Shown here piece by piece: positions 1 through 11,770 of a stretch of 64,000 nucleotides of DNA (position 1 is the stretch's first letter; every line of letters begins with the position of its first letter). Under the pieces are notes generated by a model, which searched no databases, was not told the DNA's origin, and saw only the letters and a program-made list of their open reading frames with translations. A program made the position numbers and the translations under genes. The stretch lies in the NCBI GenBank assembly GCA_947471745.1, contig CANJKZ010000777.1, forward strand, positions 2,232,501 through 2,296,500, written 5' to 3'. This DNA is from Closterium sp. Naga37s-1. Taxonomy: Eukaryota > Streptophyta > Zygnematophyceae > Desmidiales > Closteriaceae.

Positions 1-3000
1 GCTTGAAGAACTCCAAACCCCCGTCTGTCTGGTAGGTTTTCAGCTTCAGTCCGGACTGTCGTTCGGCCCGTTTCATCCAGGCCACGAAGCACTCGAAGGC
101 AAGGGAGCGGCAGTCCGTGTTGATGGCCCAGACATAGCGCATAGATGCCTCGATGAAGGTAAGGGTGTAAGATTCGCCGTCGAGCCCTGTCTGACTCAGA
201 ACCATGAAGTCGCTATAGACTTTGTCGAGTGGCTTGTAGCGTTTGTAGCCGGGAGGTAAGTCTGGGAAGGGTTTGTGAGTGAGTGATGCAGTCGGGCACA
301 CACTGCAAGGTGGGTCATCGGATTCTACTGTGAGAGATCCTCCTCGAGGGAGAAGCAGGGCGTCGTCGTCGAAGACGCCTGCCTTGAGAGAGTTTTTTAG
401 CATGGTGTGTGAGGGGTGGCCGAGCCGCTGTTGCCAGGTTTCTGGTTCCGCACGGTAACCGACAGTCTTCTGATAGTATTTTTGTCTGTCCGCTGCGTCG
501 TTCTGCTCCTTTTCAGGTCCTGTGTCGGTGGCGGCTTCGGCGTCGGTTGCGAAGGCCCGAATGGAATCCCGTTCCAGAAGCTCACGGGGAATTCCGATGA
601 TATCGTCGGTGTCGCCGGCGTGAACTTGCTCGCCGGTGACAAGAATATACTGGGATGGTGGAGCCTTGGGCCAGTAGGCGACGGGGAGTCCTTTCATGGG
701 AATTCTGAAGTAACTGTATTTGGCGCCGATGACCTCAGTCTCCTGTGGTCCTTGTTTAGGTGGAGGCATCTCCTCGGAAGGTTGTGGTAATTCTGCTGCT
801 CCCCCGAAGAATTCATAAGTTACCTTTTCCTCTGACTCTTCTTGCATTGGTTCTGGTGTGTTAGGAGCGTATTGATCTGGGAGAGGAAGTCCGCCCTAGC
901 TGGTGCCACGTGTTGCCCAATATGGATCGATTGCCGCGATATCTGCAGGAGGGAGTCCCGGAGCTTCGGGATAAGCAGGGGCTGCTTGCCGCCATTCTCC
1001 TTCGCTTGTTGAAGTTCCCCAACCGCCTCCGGTTGCCCAGCCGCCTCCGGTTCCCCAGCCGCCTCCAGTTCCCCAGTCACCTCCAGTTCCCTGGTCGCCT
1101 CCGGTGGCAGCGCCAGCCTCCATTGGAGCGGTGGCGCCGCCTTCCGATGCCGAGACAGTGCCCCGTACTTCTGAAGCTGCTTCTTCTGGTGTTAGGACTT
1201 CTCCCAAGGGGCCGACTGCTGGACCGGAACTTCCTAATTCTGTTCCAGCCTCTTCAGTGACCGGTTCCGCACGTGCCGCTGTCCTCTTCTATTCTTGTAG
1301 GTCCATTTTCAGACGGGTTGGAGGTCGAGGCTGTCAGAACGGTGCGCAGTCGTAGAAGGCCATCGGAAGCAGGTCGCTCGAGGTCCATTTCCGTGGGATG
1401 TGACCATGTTGGCGGCTGCGAAGGAGTTGTTTTTAGCAGCACAGTGCGGTGAGAGTCTCCAGTAGTTCCTTGAGCCGAGAACTGCAGCACAAAGACTCCG
1501 CCATCGTCGATCGCTTTGCCGATGTAAGAGTTATTGTAGAAAAGTACAAAGGTGTTGTCCCTGCAGTTGCTGCGAATGTCGACTCCGCACCGCATAAGCT
1601 GTGCCGAAGAGAGCAGGTTGTACCGCAGATCTGGGGCGACAAGCACATCTCCGATGTGAACGGTGAACTTCGTGTCGTCTGCTTCAAGGTAAACTTCACC
1701 AATGTCATATGCCTTCAGTGTGCTGTTGTTCGCAGCTGTGATTTCGCACGGTCGTCGCATGCGTTTTGAGTTGCTGATGAACGTTGGTGATCCCACCATG
1801 TGTTGTCCGCATCAGCTGTCCAGGTACCAGGTGTTGATGTTCTCACGGCTCTGTCGTGCGATGTTGGCGATCTTTGGTGTGATGACGCGATCGAAGTCAC
1901 CGTTGTATGGCGAGAGAGCGAAGTACCTGTTCGCCGAGATGCTGGGAGGAGATTCCAGTGTCGGCGGTGGCAGCTCAAAATCAGGTGGGTATTTTGATGG
2001 TTGGTCGATCCAAGTGTAGATGGTGGGATCGTTGTCTGGACTGGGTACAATAGGGTTCATGGGCGCGATAGGTGGATATTGAACATTGTCGTAGTATCGA
2101 ATGCCTTTGCGGCGCCGTGCCATACAGCTCATGATCGTTCCTTTGCCTTTGTCCTTGTTGGAGATGCGTGCAGGGGTTTGAGAAGTGCTTGCTATTGAAG
2201 GCGGTGACACGGTCGAGGTCGTAATAGGAGGAGCCGAGGGTGCCGAGGGCTGCCGATTGGCAGAGTTGTTGCGCCGCTCGTCAGCAGCCTTTTGCTTGTA
2301 GCACCGATGGATAGTGTACCCGGGCTTCTTGCAGTATTTGCAGAAAGTTCATCTCTTGCCGTGCTGCTCCCCTTCAGTTGCTCCAACGTAGAAGACTAAC
2401 TTTTCCCGCTTGGTGTTCTTCTCATTGTACAGGTCGATCTCCTTTTGCTCAGAGAGGAGCGTGGCGCACAAGGCCGACTCGGAGATGGTTGCTCGAGCAC
2501 GAAGCAACGATTGGCATTGACGCTAGTCGGGTCCGAGTCCGGAGAGAACCATCGAGACGAACATGTCGTCAGGAACGGTTCCGCCGCACTTTTTGATTTG
2601 GTCGCGCATATTGCAGCACCGGTTGATATACGGTCCCGCTTTCTCTACTTGTTGCATTTGGCTGAGCAAGCGACTCATAGTGACGGGATCTGTTGCCATG
2701 TATGAGTTGTGCAGGTGCTCTCAGGAGGTGTATGCGGGCGCCCACTCTGACTTGTAGGAGCGAATGCCGAGCTGCTCGGAAGGGGAGAGGTTTCGGAGGA
2801 GAGTGGTGTACGCAAGAAGAGACTCGCGGTAGTATTAGTTTTTCTCTTGGATGGTCCCTTCCATCGGAAACGGTAAGCTTCCATCGTATTACATCCAAAT
2901 CTGCGCAGTTGTCGTGAGGAGCTCGAACTCGAAGCTCCACGTGTAGAAATATTTTCCGTCGAAGGGAACTGACGTTTTCAGCTTCGAGGTTAGAACGAAC

Positions 3001-3116
3001 TTCGTCTGCATTGTTGCGATCGTGTTTGAATGTGCGCGTTGTTGACTGTCTTGCGCAGGAGCTGAAGCTTGACGATTGTCAAATGTGAAGGACCTCTCGG
3101 AGTTGACGCGGCGGTC

Positions 3117-3334
3117 TGTCAAAGATAGTAGCAGTACGGCCTAGGCTTAGTAGCCTAGGCCACAGTAGGACTAGAACGAGGAGGCGCCAAGTGCGAGCTA
3201 GGATTGTGTGCAGGAATAGAATTGAGAAGGAATGATGGAACTAGCAAGCAGCAGGATACAAATAACAAACCCTAAGGGGTTGTACTCACTATTGAGTGCC
3301 CCACTGCAGGCTACACAAACAACATATTCTGACA
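3117..3334 (-). repeat. 3' LTR of element A (218 bp)
   Basis: Begins TGTCAAAG and ends TTCTGACA on the plus strand. About two mismatches to 4982-5199 by eye. Contains the palindrome GCCTAGGCTTAGTAGCCTAGGC in broken form (8 bp arms) near 3137-3160. Confidence 0.93.
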
Positions 3335-3358
3335 CACCCCCATAGCCAAAGTGGGGTG
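3335..3358 (-). promoter_or_regulatory. polypurine tract of element A
   Basis: Minus strand ends CTATGGGGGTG directly before the 3' LTR, preceded by a CCCCACTTTGG block. The same two-part sequence precedes the 3' LTR in D, F and G and in truncated C. Confidence 0.85.
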
Positions 3359-4019
3359 TAATCAGCACAGTAAGCAAAGCAGAACAAGCTCAGGGTGGAT
3401 CACAATGTCACCACACATTCTGAGCACAATTACAAGAAGCAACAGTTTAAAGTTCACAATTATGAGCAAAGCTAGTGGTAGTCACAGCGGGCAAGTGAGG
3501 AGGAGGAGGGACTGTGAGAGGAGAGAAGATGGGAGACGACGGCTGAAGCTGCAGACACATGGGCAACAGGAGCGGCTGGCACAGTGGCTACCGGGACAGC
3601 GCCCCGGACTACTGGAGTAACTGGCTCACGGGCTACGAGGAGCTACAGGAGCAACGGACCCACGGGCGACAGGCGCAGCAGGCTCTCTGGGCTACAAGGA
3701 CAGTGCGCCCCGGACTACAGGTGCTGCGGACGACAAGACAGCAGCCTCCACTCAACCTCCCCAAACAGTCCCACACCCCCCTACACACACCCCCAGTTTC
3801 ACCCCTAGCTCCACTCCCACATCACCCCCCTAGCTCCACTCCCCACAGCTCCCACACCTCCACCCCCCTCAGCGGCAGCTGCAGCAGTGGGAGATGAAAA
3901 AGGAGGAGGGAAGAACCCACACCTCTCACCCCCATGCTTGCCACCCCACACCCCCACCACCGCGGAACGCACGGCGGAATGGGAGCAATGGGCAGCACGG
4001 GGGGGGGGACGGGACGGGC

Positions 4020-4850
4020 TTCCGCAGGGGCGGCTCGCACGGGTCCTGGGGCGGCTGCTGCAGGCACTGGCTGCTCCAGGGGCGGCTGCTGCAGGTGCGG
4101 GCTGCTCCAGGGGCGGCTGCTGCAGGTGCGGGCTGCTCCAGGGGCGGCTGCTGCAGGTGCGGGCTGCTCCAGGGGCGGCTGCTGCAGTGGCGGGCGGCTC
4201 CAGGGGCGGCCGCTGCAGGTGAGAGGTAGGAGGAGGTGGGGGGGGGGAGGGGGGGGGGGGAAAACGCACGGCCCCCAGGGCGCCCCGAGGGGCGACGAGA
4301 AAGGGAGCCGCGCGGCCCCCCCCCGGGGCGCCGCGACGGGCACCAGAGAGGGCGCCGCGACGGGCCCCCAGAGCCGCCTCGACGGGCGACGGAGAGGGCG
4401 CCGCGCGGGCCCCCCGAAGTCGCCTCGACGGGCGACGGGGAGGGCGCCGCGCGGGCCCCCCGAAGTCGCCCAGCTCCTACAAACCCCAAGAGCCGAGGTA
4501 AAGTGATGTGGAACAGTGCCACACTGTCCCCAACCACGAAGGGTCTTGAAACTACCCTTCACCTCGACGGGCGACGGGGAGGGCCGCGCACGGCCCCCGA
4601 AGTCGCCTCGACGGGCGATGGGGAGGGCGCCGCGCACGGCCCCCGTGGTCGCCACGACGGGCGACTGGTGGGGAGGCCGCGTGGGCCCCCAAGGTCGCCT
4701 CGACGGGCGACGGGAGGGGAGGCCGCGCGGGTCCCCGAGGTCGCCTCGACGGGCGACGGGAGGGGAGGCCGCGCGGGTCCCCGAGACCGCGGAGGCCCCC
4801 CCAAGGGCACCACGACGGGCGCCACGGAAGGGAAAACCGCCAGGCGCCCT
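4020..4850. repeat. GC-rich minisatellites inside element A
   Basis: 4040-4215 is a run of about 30 bp units built on GGGGCGGCTGCTGCAG. 4320-4850 is a longer-period repeat (roughly 45 bp) built on GACGGGCGACGGGGAGGGC. They create long shadow reading frames in several frames but no recognisable protein. Confidence 0.85.
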
Positions 4851-4970
4851 GAGCGCGCGGCGGGCAGAAATTAGGGTTTCGCCGCCGCGCACCACGTGGC
4901 GCGCGGCGGACAGTACGGCAGCGGAAGCGGGTGGTGGGCCCATACACAGGAAGGAGGCAGACATGCCGCC

Positions 4971-4981
4971 CTCTGATACCA
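4971..4981 (-). promoter_or_regulatory. primer-binding site of element A
   Basis: Minus strand TGGTATCAGAG abuts the LTR and exactly matches the usual copia primer-binding site for initiator tRNA-Met. A GGGCCC palindrome follows at 4936-4941. Confidence 0.92.
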
Positions 4982-5199
4982 TGTCAAAGATAGTAGCAGT
5001 ACGGCCTAGGCTTAGTAGCCTAGGCCACAGTAGGACTAGAACGAGGAGGCGCCAAGTGCGAGCTAGGATTGTGTGCAGGAATAGAATTGAGAAGGAATGA
5101 TGGAACTAGCAAGCAGCAGGATACAAATAACAAACCCTAAGGGGCTGTACTCACTATTGAGTGCCCCACTGCAGGCTACACAAACAACATATTGTGACA
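4982..5199 (-). repeat. 5' LTR of element A (218 bp)
   Basis: Near-identical partner of 3117-3334, same TG...CA ends and length. Its two visible differences (near 5143 and 5195) imply a fairly young insertion. Confidence 0.93.
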
Positions 5200-5502
5200 C
5201 GGTCTTCTCCCGGGAGAGGGAGTCCAGCAACTCCACGTGCGTAGCTTGAGCCATCGATGCTCATCGCTTGATGGCTCTCAAGAGCATTAATGCGGGCGAC
5301 CAGCTGCTCAACAAGAGCGGCGCTGACGGAGGTCACCGCTGATGGTGCAGTAGGTGTTGCTGGTGGTGGGCCCGGAGAATCTGCAGTGGCTTTTCCTTCT
5401 GGAGCCATAGTAGTGCAGAGTTTGTAACGACGTAACGAATACTCCATAGGGAGGTTGTTCTAGCAAGAACAAGAACTTAGCAGGCCTTATAATCCACTCT
5501 TT

Positions 5503-5513
5503 CTCTCATACCA
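5503..5513 (-). promoter_or_regulatory. primer-binding site of element 1
   Basis: Minus strand reads TGGTATGAGAG directly after the LTR. It differs by one base from TGGTATCAGAG, the complement of the 3' end of plant initiator tRNA-Met. Confidence 0.75.
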
Positions 5514-5967
5514 TGATGTTATAACTGAAGGATCGCTGTGGATAGGATAAAGTTGCTAAGTCTATGAAAGAACTGTGAAGTCTCTGTAATGACCTTGTTG
5601 ATGAACTTTGAAAGAACAAGATGATTATAAGATAGGAGTACAGGAATATAAATAGCAATCCTAGCTAGCCATGTACTTTGAGGGGTACATTCCCTCATTT
5701 TTTTTTACATTGCTACAGTAACCACGACTATTGCCATTCTAGACAGTTACCACGTTGCATCTTGCAACCGCCTCGTGCGGTTATTGGTCAGTCAAGGGTC
5801 ACGACCGTTGACTGTCTTCGACTGTTGACCTTCGGGTGACCCTCGACCTTCCGCGTGCTCTATATGAGCTATTGCGGTACTGATACAGGCGTTTACTTCA
5901 TTATGAAGTGACGCGATAGTGGGGAGCCTTCGGGAATGCTTAAGATAACCTTTCGGTTATTCCAACA
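5514..5967 (-). repeat. 5' LTR of copia element 1 (454 bp)
   Basis: On the minus strand it begins TGTTGGAATAAC and ends ATAACATCA directly before a primer-binding site. The partner LTR is outside the window. A stretch near 5650-5690 (CTAGCTAGCCATGTACTTTGAGGGGTACAT-like) is also found at 58404-58440 in the LTR of element J, which links the two elements. Confidence 0.8.
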
Positions 5968-6293
5968 CCACCTGCTTGAGGAAGAGGGCTGCGGTGATGG
6001 AGCCACCCTCACAGCCGCCCGTAATGACCATATCAGCATGCTTGCTGCGCATGCCCTCCCATTACGCCTCCTCCATGGGCATGCACAACACCTTGTCACC
6101 ACACGCCTTGGATGACGCCTCCAGCTCCGCTAACAGCTCATCACTCGGGGTGAAGAGACCTAGGGTGGTGGGAGGGAGGAGCACGAGGGAGATGGGGGGA
6201 TGAGGAAGGGGGGTTAAGTGAGAGAAGGTGCACATGAGTACATATGCATGCGATTTCACCAGCAATGCCACCGACATATCAGCCAACACGTCA

Positions 6294-6572
<279 letters not shown>

Positions 6573-6666
6573 TTAGACAACACCCAACTGCCATTCCCAA
6601 TGCTCTTGCCGCACCCCACTGCTCTCGCTGTACCACACCTCGAGGTACCTAAATGCATGTAGGTTC

Positions 6667-6703
6667 ACCTCTGTGGTTTTGCCGTTGGAGGCAGAGATAA
6701 TGA
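6667..6703 (-). repeat. partial duplicate of an aminopeptidase exon edge, in the intron
   Basis: Encodes ISASNGKTTEV followed by a GTGAAC-like donor, a diverged copy of the 3' edge of exon 6794-6889 ([11 protein letters not shown]). Confidence 0.75.
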
Positions 6704-6899
6704 CTAACAATTAACTACCTCAACGCATAGGAATCGAGCCAAAGCCTCAGCAGCTCGCTGGCCTCCCCTCACCTCACTGTCCCCCCGACGCACCTCGATG
6801 GTTTTGCCGTTGGAGGCGGTGATGATGTCGCCCGGCTTCATGCCGCCCCCACTGACCATGTTCTCACACGCTGCTATGATGAAATGCACCTGTAGTGAT

Positions 6900-7115
6900 G
6901 GGCATGTTAACATGCACATACAAGGGACATCCACATGCAAGGCACATGCACATGCAAGGCACATGCACATGCAAGGCAGATGCACATGCAAGGCAGATGC
7001 ACATGCAAGGCACATGCACATGCAATGCACATGCACATGCAAGGCACATCCACACACAAGGCACATGCACATGCAAGGCACATGCACATGCAAGGCACAT
7101 GCACATGCAACGCAA
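6900..7115. repeat. intronic minisatellite, ACATGCACATGCAAGGC units
   Basis: About a dozen copies of a 12-18 bp unit mixing GCACATGCACATGCAAG and GCAGATGCACATGCAAG. It lies in the aminopeptidase intron between exons 6794-6889 and 7678-7804. The cysteine-rich and [11 protein letters not shown] frames across it are artefacts. Confidence 0.9.
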
Positions 7116-7580
7116 AGCGCACACACAAACAGACATCACATCAATGGGATTAAGCCTTCACGCTATCCCCACTGGTGTGACTTTTAAGAATTCTCAAACA
7201 ACTCAAAGCACACACACAAACATACACCACATCAACAAGATCAAGCCTTCATGAAGCCTTCACCGAGTGTTCCCCACTGGTGTGCTGTTATGACCAACTG
7301 TCCCTGGGCATGCAAACAGCAAGCAAGGGGCGTGGGGGAAAAGGTGACAACACACGCAACAATACACACTTGCCTCCATCCACGCCCCATTGCATCTCGA
7401 GCCTCATGCTCTAACAGCACGCGTTGACCACCCCCTACCATATGGGAGGTGAATGCGTGCCATGCCCCATGCCCCATGCCCCATGGCCGTGGCATGCCTG
7501 TGGCGGCAGCAAGGCACGTTCGGAAAAGAGGTGAGGGAGTGCTGAGTGCTGAGGGAGCAGGTGGGCGGAAATAGGTGCAG

Positions 7581-7625
7581 AACCCTCACCTGCACGCCCT
7601 GAGGCTGGATAGCAGCGATGGCATT
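7581..7625 (-). repeat. duplicate of the 3' edge of exon 7678-7804, in the downstream intron
   Basis: Encodes [12 protein letters not shown] and keeps the CAG/GTGAGG donor, matching [12 protein letters not shown] at the end of the true exon about 95 bp away. Confidence 0.8.
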
Positions 7626-7804
7626 AGTGGTGCCAGCGGTGTGTGTGTGCGTGTGTGCTTGCATGGTCTGGCCTCACCTGCACGCCCTGGGGCTGAATGG
7701 CAGCGATGGCCTTGGCAGCGCCCAGCACAGCAGCAGTGCCGCCCATGTCAAACTTCATCAGGTGAATCATTGAACCCGGCCCCGCCTTGAGGTTGTAGCC
7801 GCCA

Positions 7805-7890
7805 CTGGTGGGTGCGATGGGTGGGAATGGGTGGGAATGGGTTTGGATGGGTGGGGATGGGTGGGGATGGGCGACGGGTGATTGGGGATG
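7805..7890. repeat. intronic GGGTGGGAAT/GGGTGGGGAT repeat
   Basis: G-rich 10 bp units between the true exon and its partial duplicate. Confidence 0.75.
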
Positions 7891-7907
7891 GGGGATGCGA
7901 AGAAGAA

Positions 7908-7972
7908 ATTCATCAGGTGAATCATTGAACCCGGCCCCGCCTTGAGGTTGTACCCTCCACTAGTGGGTGCAA
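7908..7972 (-). repeat. duplicate of the 5' edge of exon 7678-7804, in the upstream intron
   Basis: About 65 bp nearly identical to 7753-7817, including the acceptor, the YNLKAGPGS codons and MIHLM. The copy ends abruptly and reads into GGGTGG-rich intron sequence. Confidence 0.85.
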
Positions 7973-9346
7973 TGGGTGGGGACGGGATGGGTGGGGAAGG
8001 GTGAGAGGTATCGTGGAGCCCTTTGCTGTCTGGCGCCTCTCATGGAGACTGGATGAGCACCATACGCATCCCCGTGTATTGACGGCTCACTATCCCCATG
8101 TCACAAGTGAAATTGAGACCCGTGCATACCTGTCGAAGGTGAGTCCCTTGCCGATCAGCGCCAGCTTCTTCAGCGGCTTCTCCTCCGCCCCTTGACCATC
8201 CGCAGCAGCAAGTGGTGTGTAGGTGACGTGGATGAATTTGGGCGGGTTGTCCGCCGCTGATGCCTCCGCCACTGCCAGGTACGACCCCATGCCCAGGGCG
8301 GCGCATTCGTCCTTTTCTAGTACACGCGCGCTCAGCACGTCCGCGTGAGGGGCGGTCTAGTTGACCGCCACGTCAGCGAGGACAGCTGGCGTGAGCACAT
8401 TGGGCGGCGCGTTGACGAGGTGCTTGGTGAGGATGATTCCCGCCGCCAGCCCTCTCCACCTCGAACACGTCCTTTTGCAGTGACTCCGCGTCACCCAGCC
8501 CCACCACTTGCAACTCCTTCACACCCCTCTCTTCCTTCGCCTTCTCCATTTCTTCCGATTTGAACCGCACGTCCTCGAAGCTACCTACTATGGCGCCCGT
8601 CACTATCCCCCAAACCGCGCTCCCGACTTTAATCTCCTGCCCCTCCGCCGCCTCTGGCTTGCCGAGGAATGCAAGGGATACCTTGCTAGCTTGATTCGTT
8701 TTAGCAGCGCTCGCTATAGCGGAGCCTACCCCCTGCCATGAGCCGGCCTCCCCCTTTAAAAGCACATCCGGCTTGCCCAGTCCCAGCAGCGCGACTCTTT
8801 TAAACGGCTGCCCAGGAAAGCGAAGGACTTGCGAAACCTGCCCGGGCTTCGCTCTGAAATCTGGGTCAGATGCCAGCTCAGTGAGGGCACCTGACAGCGT
8901 GACGTCGAGAGATGCCAGCTCAGCACCGCCTGACGCGTCGGCAGCGAAGCCAGTAAAATTAGCTGCTGACGTGTCGTCGCGGGAGAGGGCGGAGTCGAAG
9001 ACAGCGAGGAGTAGCAGGTCGGACAGGAGGGAGAGCGACAGCGAGGCGTGGTCGAAGGAGACGGTCACCTGCCATGGCCGCAGGGAGGGTGGTGAGGTAG
9101 ATGGCAGCCGGGATGAATAGTGAAGAGAGAGGAGGAAAGGTGGGGGGAAGGAAGGAGGGGACAGTAGTCGTTGCGGTGGGGAAGGAGGTGGAGGGTTGGT
9201 GAGAAACAAATGAGAGGGATGCTAGAATTGACAGACGTGGCGCTATAACAAGGGCAGTGACACTATACGAGGGCAGTGACACTGTACCGAGGGCAGGACG
9301 GCGTTCCCCGGGACGGTTAGGCCCAACACGCCTTTTCGCCGCGCAC

Positions 9347-9584
9347 TATCGCGCTAAATATTTTATATATGTTTATAACTGCCTGTAGCTTTAGCTTTAG
9401 TGTAGTTATGTTTCCTTGCTGTTGGTGGTGCACCTTTGCTAGTTTGCTATATGTACCTTGTGTGCTATAGTGAACAACACACATTCTCACTTTCGCTTGG
9501 CACAACTCTCTCGACACCCGTTTGGCCTAGGCTTCTAAGCCTAGGCCCTAAACCCGGTTCCTAAGTTAAGTTAGTCTTGTAACA
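9347..9584 (+). repeat. 5' LTR of element K (238 bp)
   Basis: Starts TATCGCGCTAAA, where the 3' copy has TGTCGCGCTAAA, and ends TTGTAACA before TGGTATCATAGC. Contains the palindrome GCCTAGGCTTCTAAGCCTAGGC in two arms (9527-9548). Confidence 0.87.
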
Positions 9585-9596
9585 TGGTATCATAGC
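9585..9596 (+). promoter_or_regulatory. primer-binding site of element K
   Basis: TGGTATCATAGC abuts the LTR and differs by one base from TGGTATCAGAGC. A GGGCCC palindrome follows at 9622-9627. Confidence 0.82.
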
Positions 9597-10257
9597 TTTT
9601 AAAAACCTGACCTAAGTTAATGGGCCCACCCATTCGCGGCACGGCACTCACTGCGATGGGCGCGGCGGCGAGCCGGCCGCGTTTCCCTCGTCGCCAGCCC
9701 GTCGTTTTTGTTTTTCCCTCGTCGCGTGCCCGTCGCCAGCCCGTCGCGTTTCCCTCGTCGTCAGCCCGTCGCGTTTCCCCCCCGTCACCACCTCTGCCCG
9801 CACCTACGCCTGCTGCCGAGTTTGCACGAGAGTGGGGAAGGGTTGGGGGGGCGGCATCGGGAATGAAGGGGACGGCGTCTGTGGCGGTCGTCGCGGCCCT
9901 TCCCCCCCCCCCCCCCGTCCCGTTTTCTTCCCTCCCGTCGCATTCCCCGGGCCCCCTGCCCGTCATCCCCCCCGTCGCGACTGTTCGCGTGTGCAGCGGC
10001 GGTCGCTGTGGGTGGGAGAGGGAGGAGGGGAAGGGATTGGCGGCGGAACGCTCGCAATGGGGGGGAGAGGGAAAGGGAGAAGGTAGTGGCGGAGGAATGC
10101 TGTGGGGGAGAGAGGAAAAGGGGGAAGGGAGTGGCGGCGGAACACCAGCGATCACCGCCAGCGCACCGGCGATCGCACCAGCACTTGCGCGCCTCCTACC
10201 GTCAGATCCCGCCCAGCCTGTAGCCCGTCTGCAGCTCGTCCCACCCGTCCCGCCCCA

Positions 10258-10690
10258 TCAGCACCAGGCACCAGCACTAGCGCCAGCCGCCAGCACCAGG
10301 CACCAGCACCAGCACCAGCGCCAGCTGCCAGCACCAGGCACCAGCACCAGCGCCAGCCGCCAGCACCAGGCACCAGCACCAGCACCGGCACCAGCGCCGT
10401 CATGCCAGCACCAGGCACCAGCACCAGCGCCAGCCGCCAGCACTAGGCACCAGCACCAACGCCAGCCGCCAGCACCACGCACAAGCGCCGTCACGCTAGC
10501 ACCAGGCACCAGCACCAGCGCCAGCCGCCAGCACCAGGCACCAGCACCAGCGCCAGCCGCCAGCACCAGCGCCGTCACGTCAGCACCAGGCACCAGGACC
10601 AGCAGCCCCACTTGTGACGAGCAGCCCCACCTGTGACCAGCAGCCCCACCTGTGACCAGCAGCCCCACCTGTGACCAGCAGCCCCACCTG
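10258..10690. repeat. minisatellites in element K
   Basis: 10258-10600 is made of CAGCACCAGGCACCAGCACC and CAGCGCCAGCCG modules. 10602-10690 is five copies of an 18-19 bp AGCAGCCCCACCTGTGACC unit. The long frame 9620-10636 across these is not recognisable as a protein. Confidence 0.85.
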
Positions 10691-10996
10691 TGAAGGACTG
10701 TCCAAGGATCATCGTGGGTGGGGAGGGGTCTGAAGGAAGAAAGTGGGGGAGGGAGTGCGGTTCCAAGGAGCGGTTGAAATGGGGGGTGAGGTTCAAGGGG
10801 GTTGGTTGATTGGGGGTGGGGATGTGGGGGTTAGTAAGAGGGGACGCTGCGGCCACCCCCCCACCTCCTCTCCTCATCCCCCACTCAACCCCCCCCCCTT
10901 CGTAAAAGGGGGTTAGTAAGAGGGGACGCCGTGGCCACCCCCCCACCTCCTCTCCTCATCCCTCACTCACCTGCTCCTTCGTTCTTATCTCCTCTC

Positions 10997-11001
<5 letters not shown>

Positions 11002-11043
<42 letters not shown>
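11002..11043. repeat. (CT)n microsatellite
   Basis: About 42 bp of uninterrupted CT repeats upstream of the 3' LTR of element K. Confidence 0.95.
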
Positions 11044-11048
<5 letters not shown>

Positions 11049-11153
11049 CTCCTCCTCCTCACTTACCTCTCTGCCGTCTTCCACTGCACCTGCAATACCC
11101 CTTTAGGGGGTGTGACTTGCTCTAGCTATGTGCTGCAGGCAGTTAAGGGGGTG

Positions 11154-11202
11154 TGTCGCGCTAAACATTATATATATGATTATAAATGCCTGTAGCTTTA
11201 GC
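11154..11202 (+). repeat. 3' LTR of element K, left piece
   Basis: TGTCGCGCTAAACATTATAT onwards matches the start of 9347-9584 and stops at GCTTTAGC, where the gypsy LTR begins. Confidence 0.87.
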
Positions 11203-11752
11203 TCGAAAAAGTTCCTAACCCATCGACAGGCTCCTCTTAACTGGCTAGTCTGTGCGAGAGAATATTGCACACACCATTCTAGTATAGCGAGAAAACAAAC
11301 AAAGAAGCAGGTTAGCTGAAGAAACTAGCAAGCTATGTACAAGATGCATCCAGTCTAGTTCCTCGCTAAGCCTGCTACCACGCTTGGTCGTGACCCTGTT
11401 GCTGCACACACACAGAAACAAACACACTTCATCCGACATGCACTCGATCTGACGCCTCCATTCCAGCCCACTGTATGTACAAACGCATCTGAGCCGTCCC
11501 CCACCATGCCACCTGGGGTCTCCTGACCGAGTTCCCTTCCCGTCACCGGTGTGGAATCCAAACCCTCGTCACCCCACCCATCACTGTACCAGCGGCTCGC
11601 TTGCATGCTGCGACGTTTGGCTCGCTCTCCTCTCGCTGTTCTTCCCAGCTGGCTGCCTGCCATCCTCGATGTAACCCCTTCCCCAGCATTGTACAGTTCT
11701 TCCCTCCTCCCTGTTACGTGAGATATGAACTCACCCTGTATCTTATGTGACA
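11203..11752 (-). repeat. 3' LTR of the gypsy element (about 550 bp)
   Basis: Partner of 17945-18504. Plus strand runs from TCGAAAAAGTTCC to TCTTATGTGACA. Confidence 0.9.
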
Positions 11753-11770
11753 GCTGTCGGATGCCATAGG

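Larger units (their letters stand above)
3117..5199 (-). mobile_element. non-autonomous copia-like element A (2083 bp)
   Basis: Flanked by the perfect 5 bp duplication cggtc (3112-3116 and 5200-5204) and bounded by two 218 bp LTRs. Minus orientation is set by the primer-binding site next to the right LTR and the CACCCCCATAG polypurine complement next to the left LTR. The 1.65 kb interior has no gag or pol homology, only GC-rich tandem repeats. It lies inside gag of element 1. Its interior near 3495-3570 is closely similar to elements D (35890) and F (44590), so the three form one coding-poor family. Confidence 0.93.
1..5447 (-). pseudogene. copia gag-pol (gag, protease, GAG-pre-integrase, partial integrase), decayed
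   Basis: Reading leftwards, gag starts near 5447 (or at an internal Met near 5408), is cut by element A between 5204 and 3112, and resumes in frame once one copy of cggtc is removed (PLPGEDR / RVNSERS). A UBN2-like segment (FDGKYFYTWSFEFELL) lies near 2960. The zinc knuckle near 2340 reads CKYCKKPGYTIHRC: the expected His is Tyr. The protease site near 1815 reads WYLDS-stop-CGQHMVG, with TGA where Gly is expected. A LLSSAQLM motif follows near 1600, GAG-pre-integrase (LGHPSHTML...CSVC) near 410-310, and integrase with YSDFM and QTDGGLEFF (first two catalytic Asp) near 230-5. Several stops and frame changes show it is dead. Same family as element J at the right of the window. Confidence 0.85.
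1..5967 (-). mobile_element. Ty1/copia retrotransposon, left end outside window (element 1)
   Basis: Minus-strand copia element whose 5' LTR is 5514-5967 and whose gag, protease, GAG-pre-integrase and first half of integrase lie between 5447 and 1. RT, RNase H and the 3' LTR would be left of the window. It is inserted at the 3' edge of the last visible aminopeptidase exon, immediately after a GGSITAALFLKQ sequence. The duplication expected next to the LTR is ccacc (5968-5972), but its partner is outside the window. Gag is split by element A. Confidence 0.88.

Noticed and set aside
4020..4220. CRISPR-like array of regular repeats
   Set aside because: Units are adjacent with no unique spacers, and the genome is eukaryotic; this is a minisatellite.
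3805..4982. Several 200-390 residue Pro/Arg/Ala frames on both strands
   Set aside because: GC-rich tandem repeats in a coding-poor LTR element; no domain seen.
5968..5972. ccacc as a proven target duplication of element 1
   Set aside because: The other copy would be left of the window, so it cannot be confirmed.
6704..7187. Cysteine-rich ([10 protein letters not shown]) or His/Ala/Lys frames
   Set aside because: Translation of the ACATGCACATGCAAGGC minisatellite in an intron; real coding bases are only the exon at 6794-6889.
9620..10636. 338-residue frame after the primer site of element K
   Set aside because: It is in the position of gag but consists of Pro/Ala/Gln minisatellite translation with no capsid or zinc-knuckle motif.
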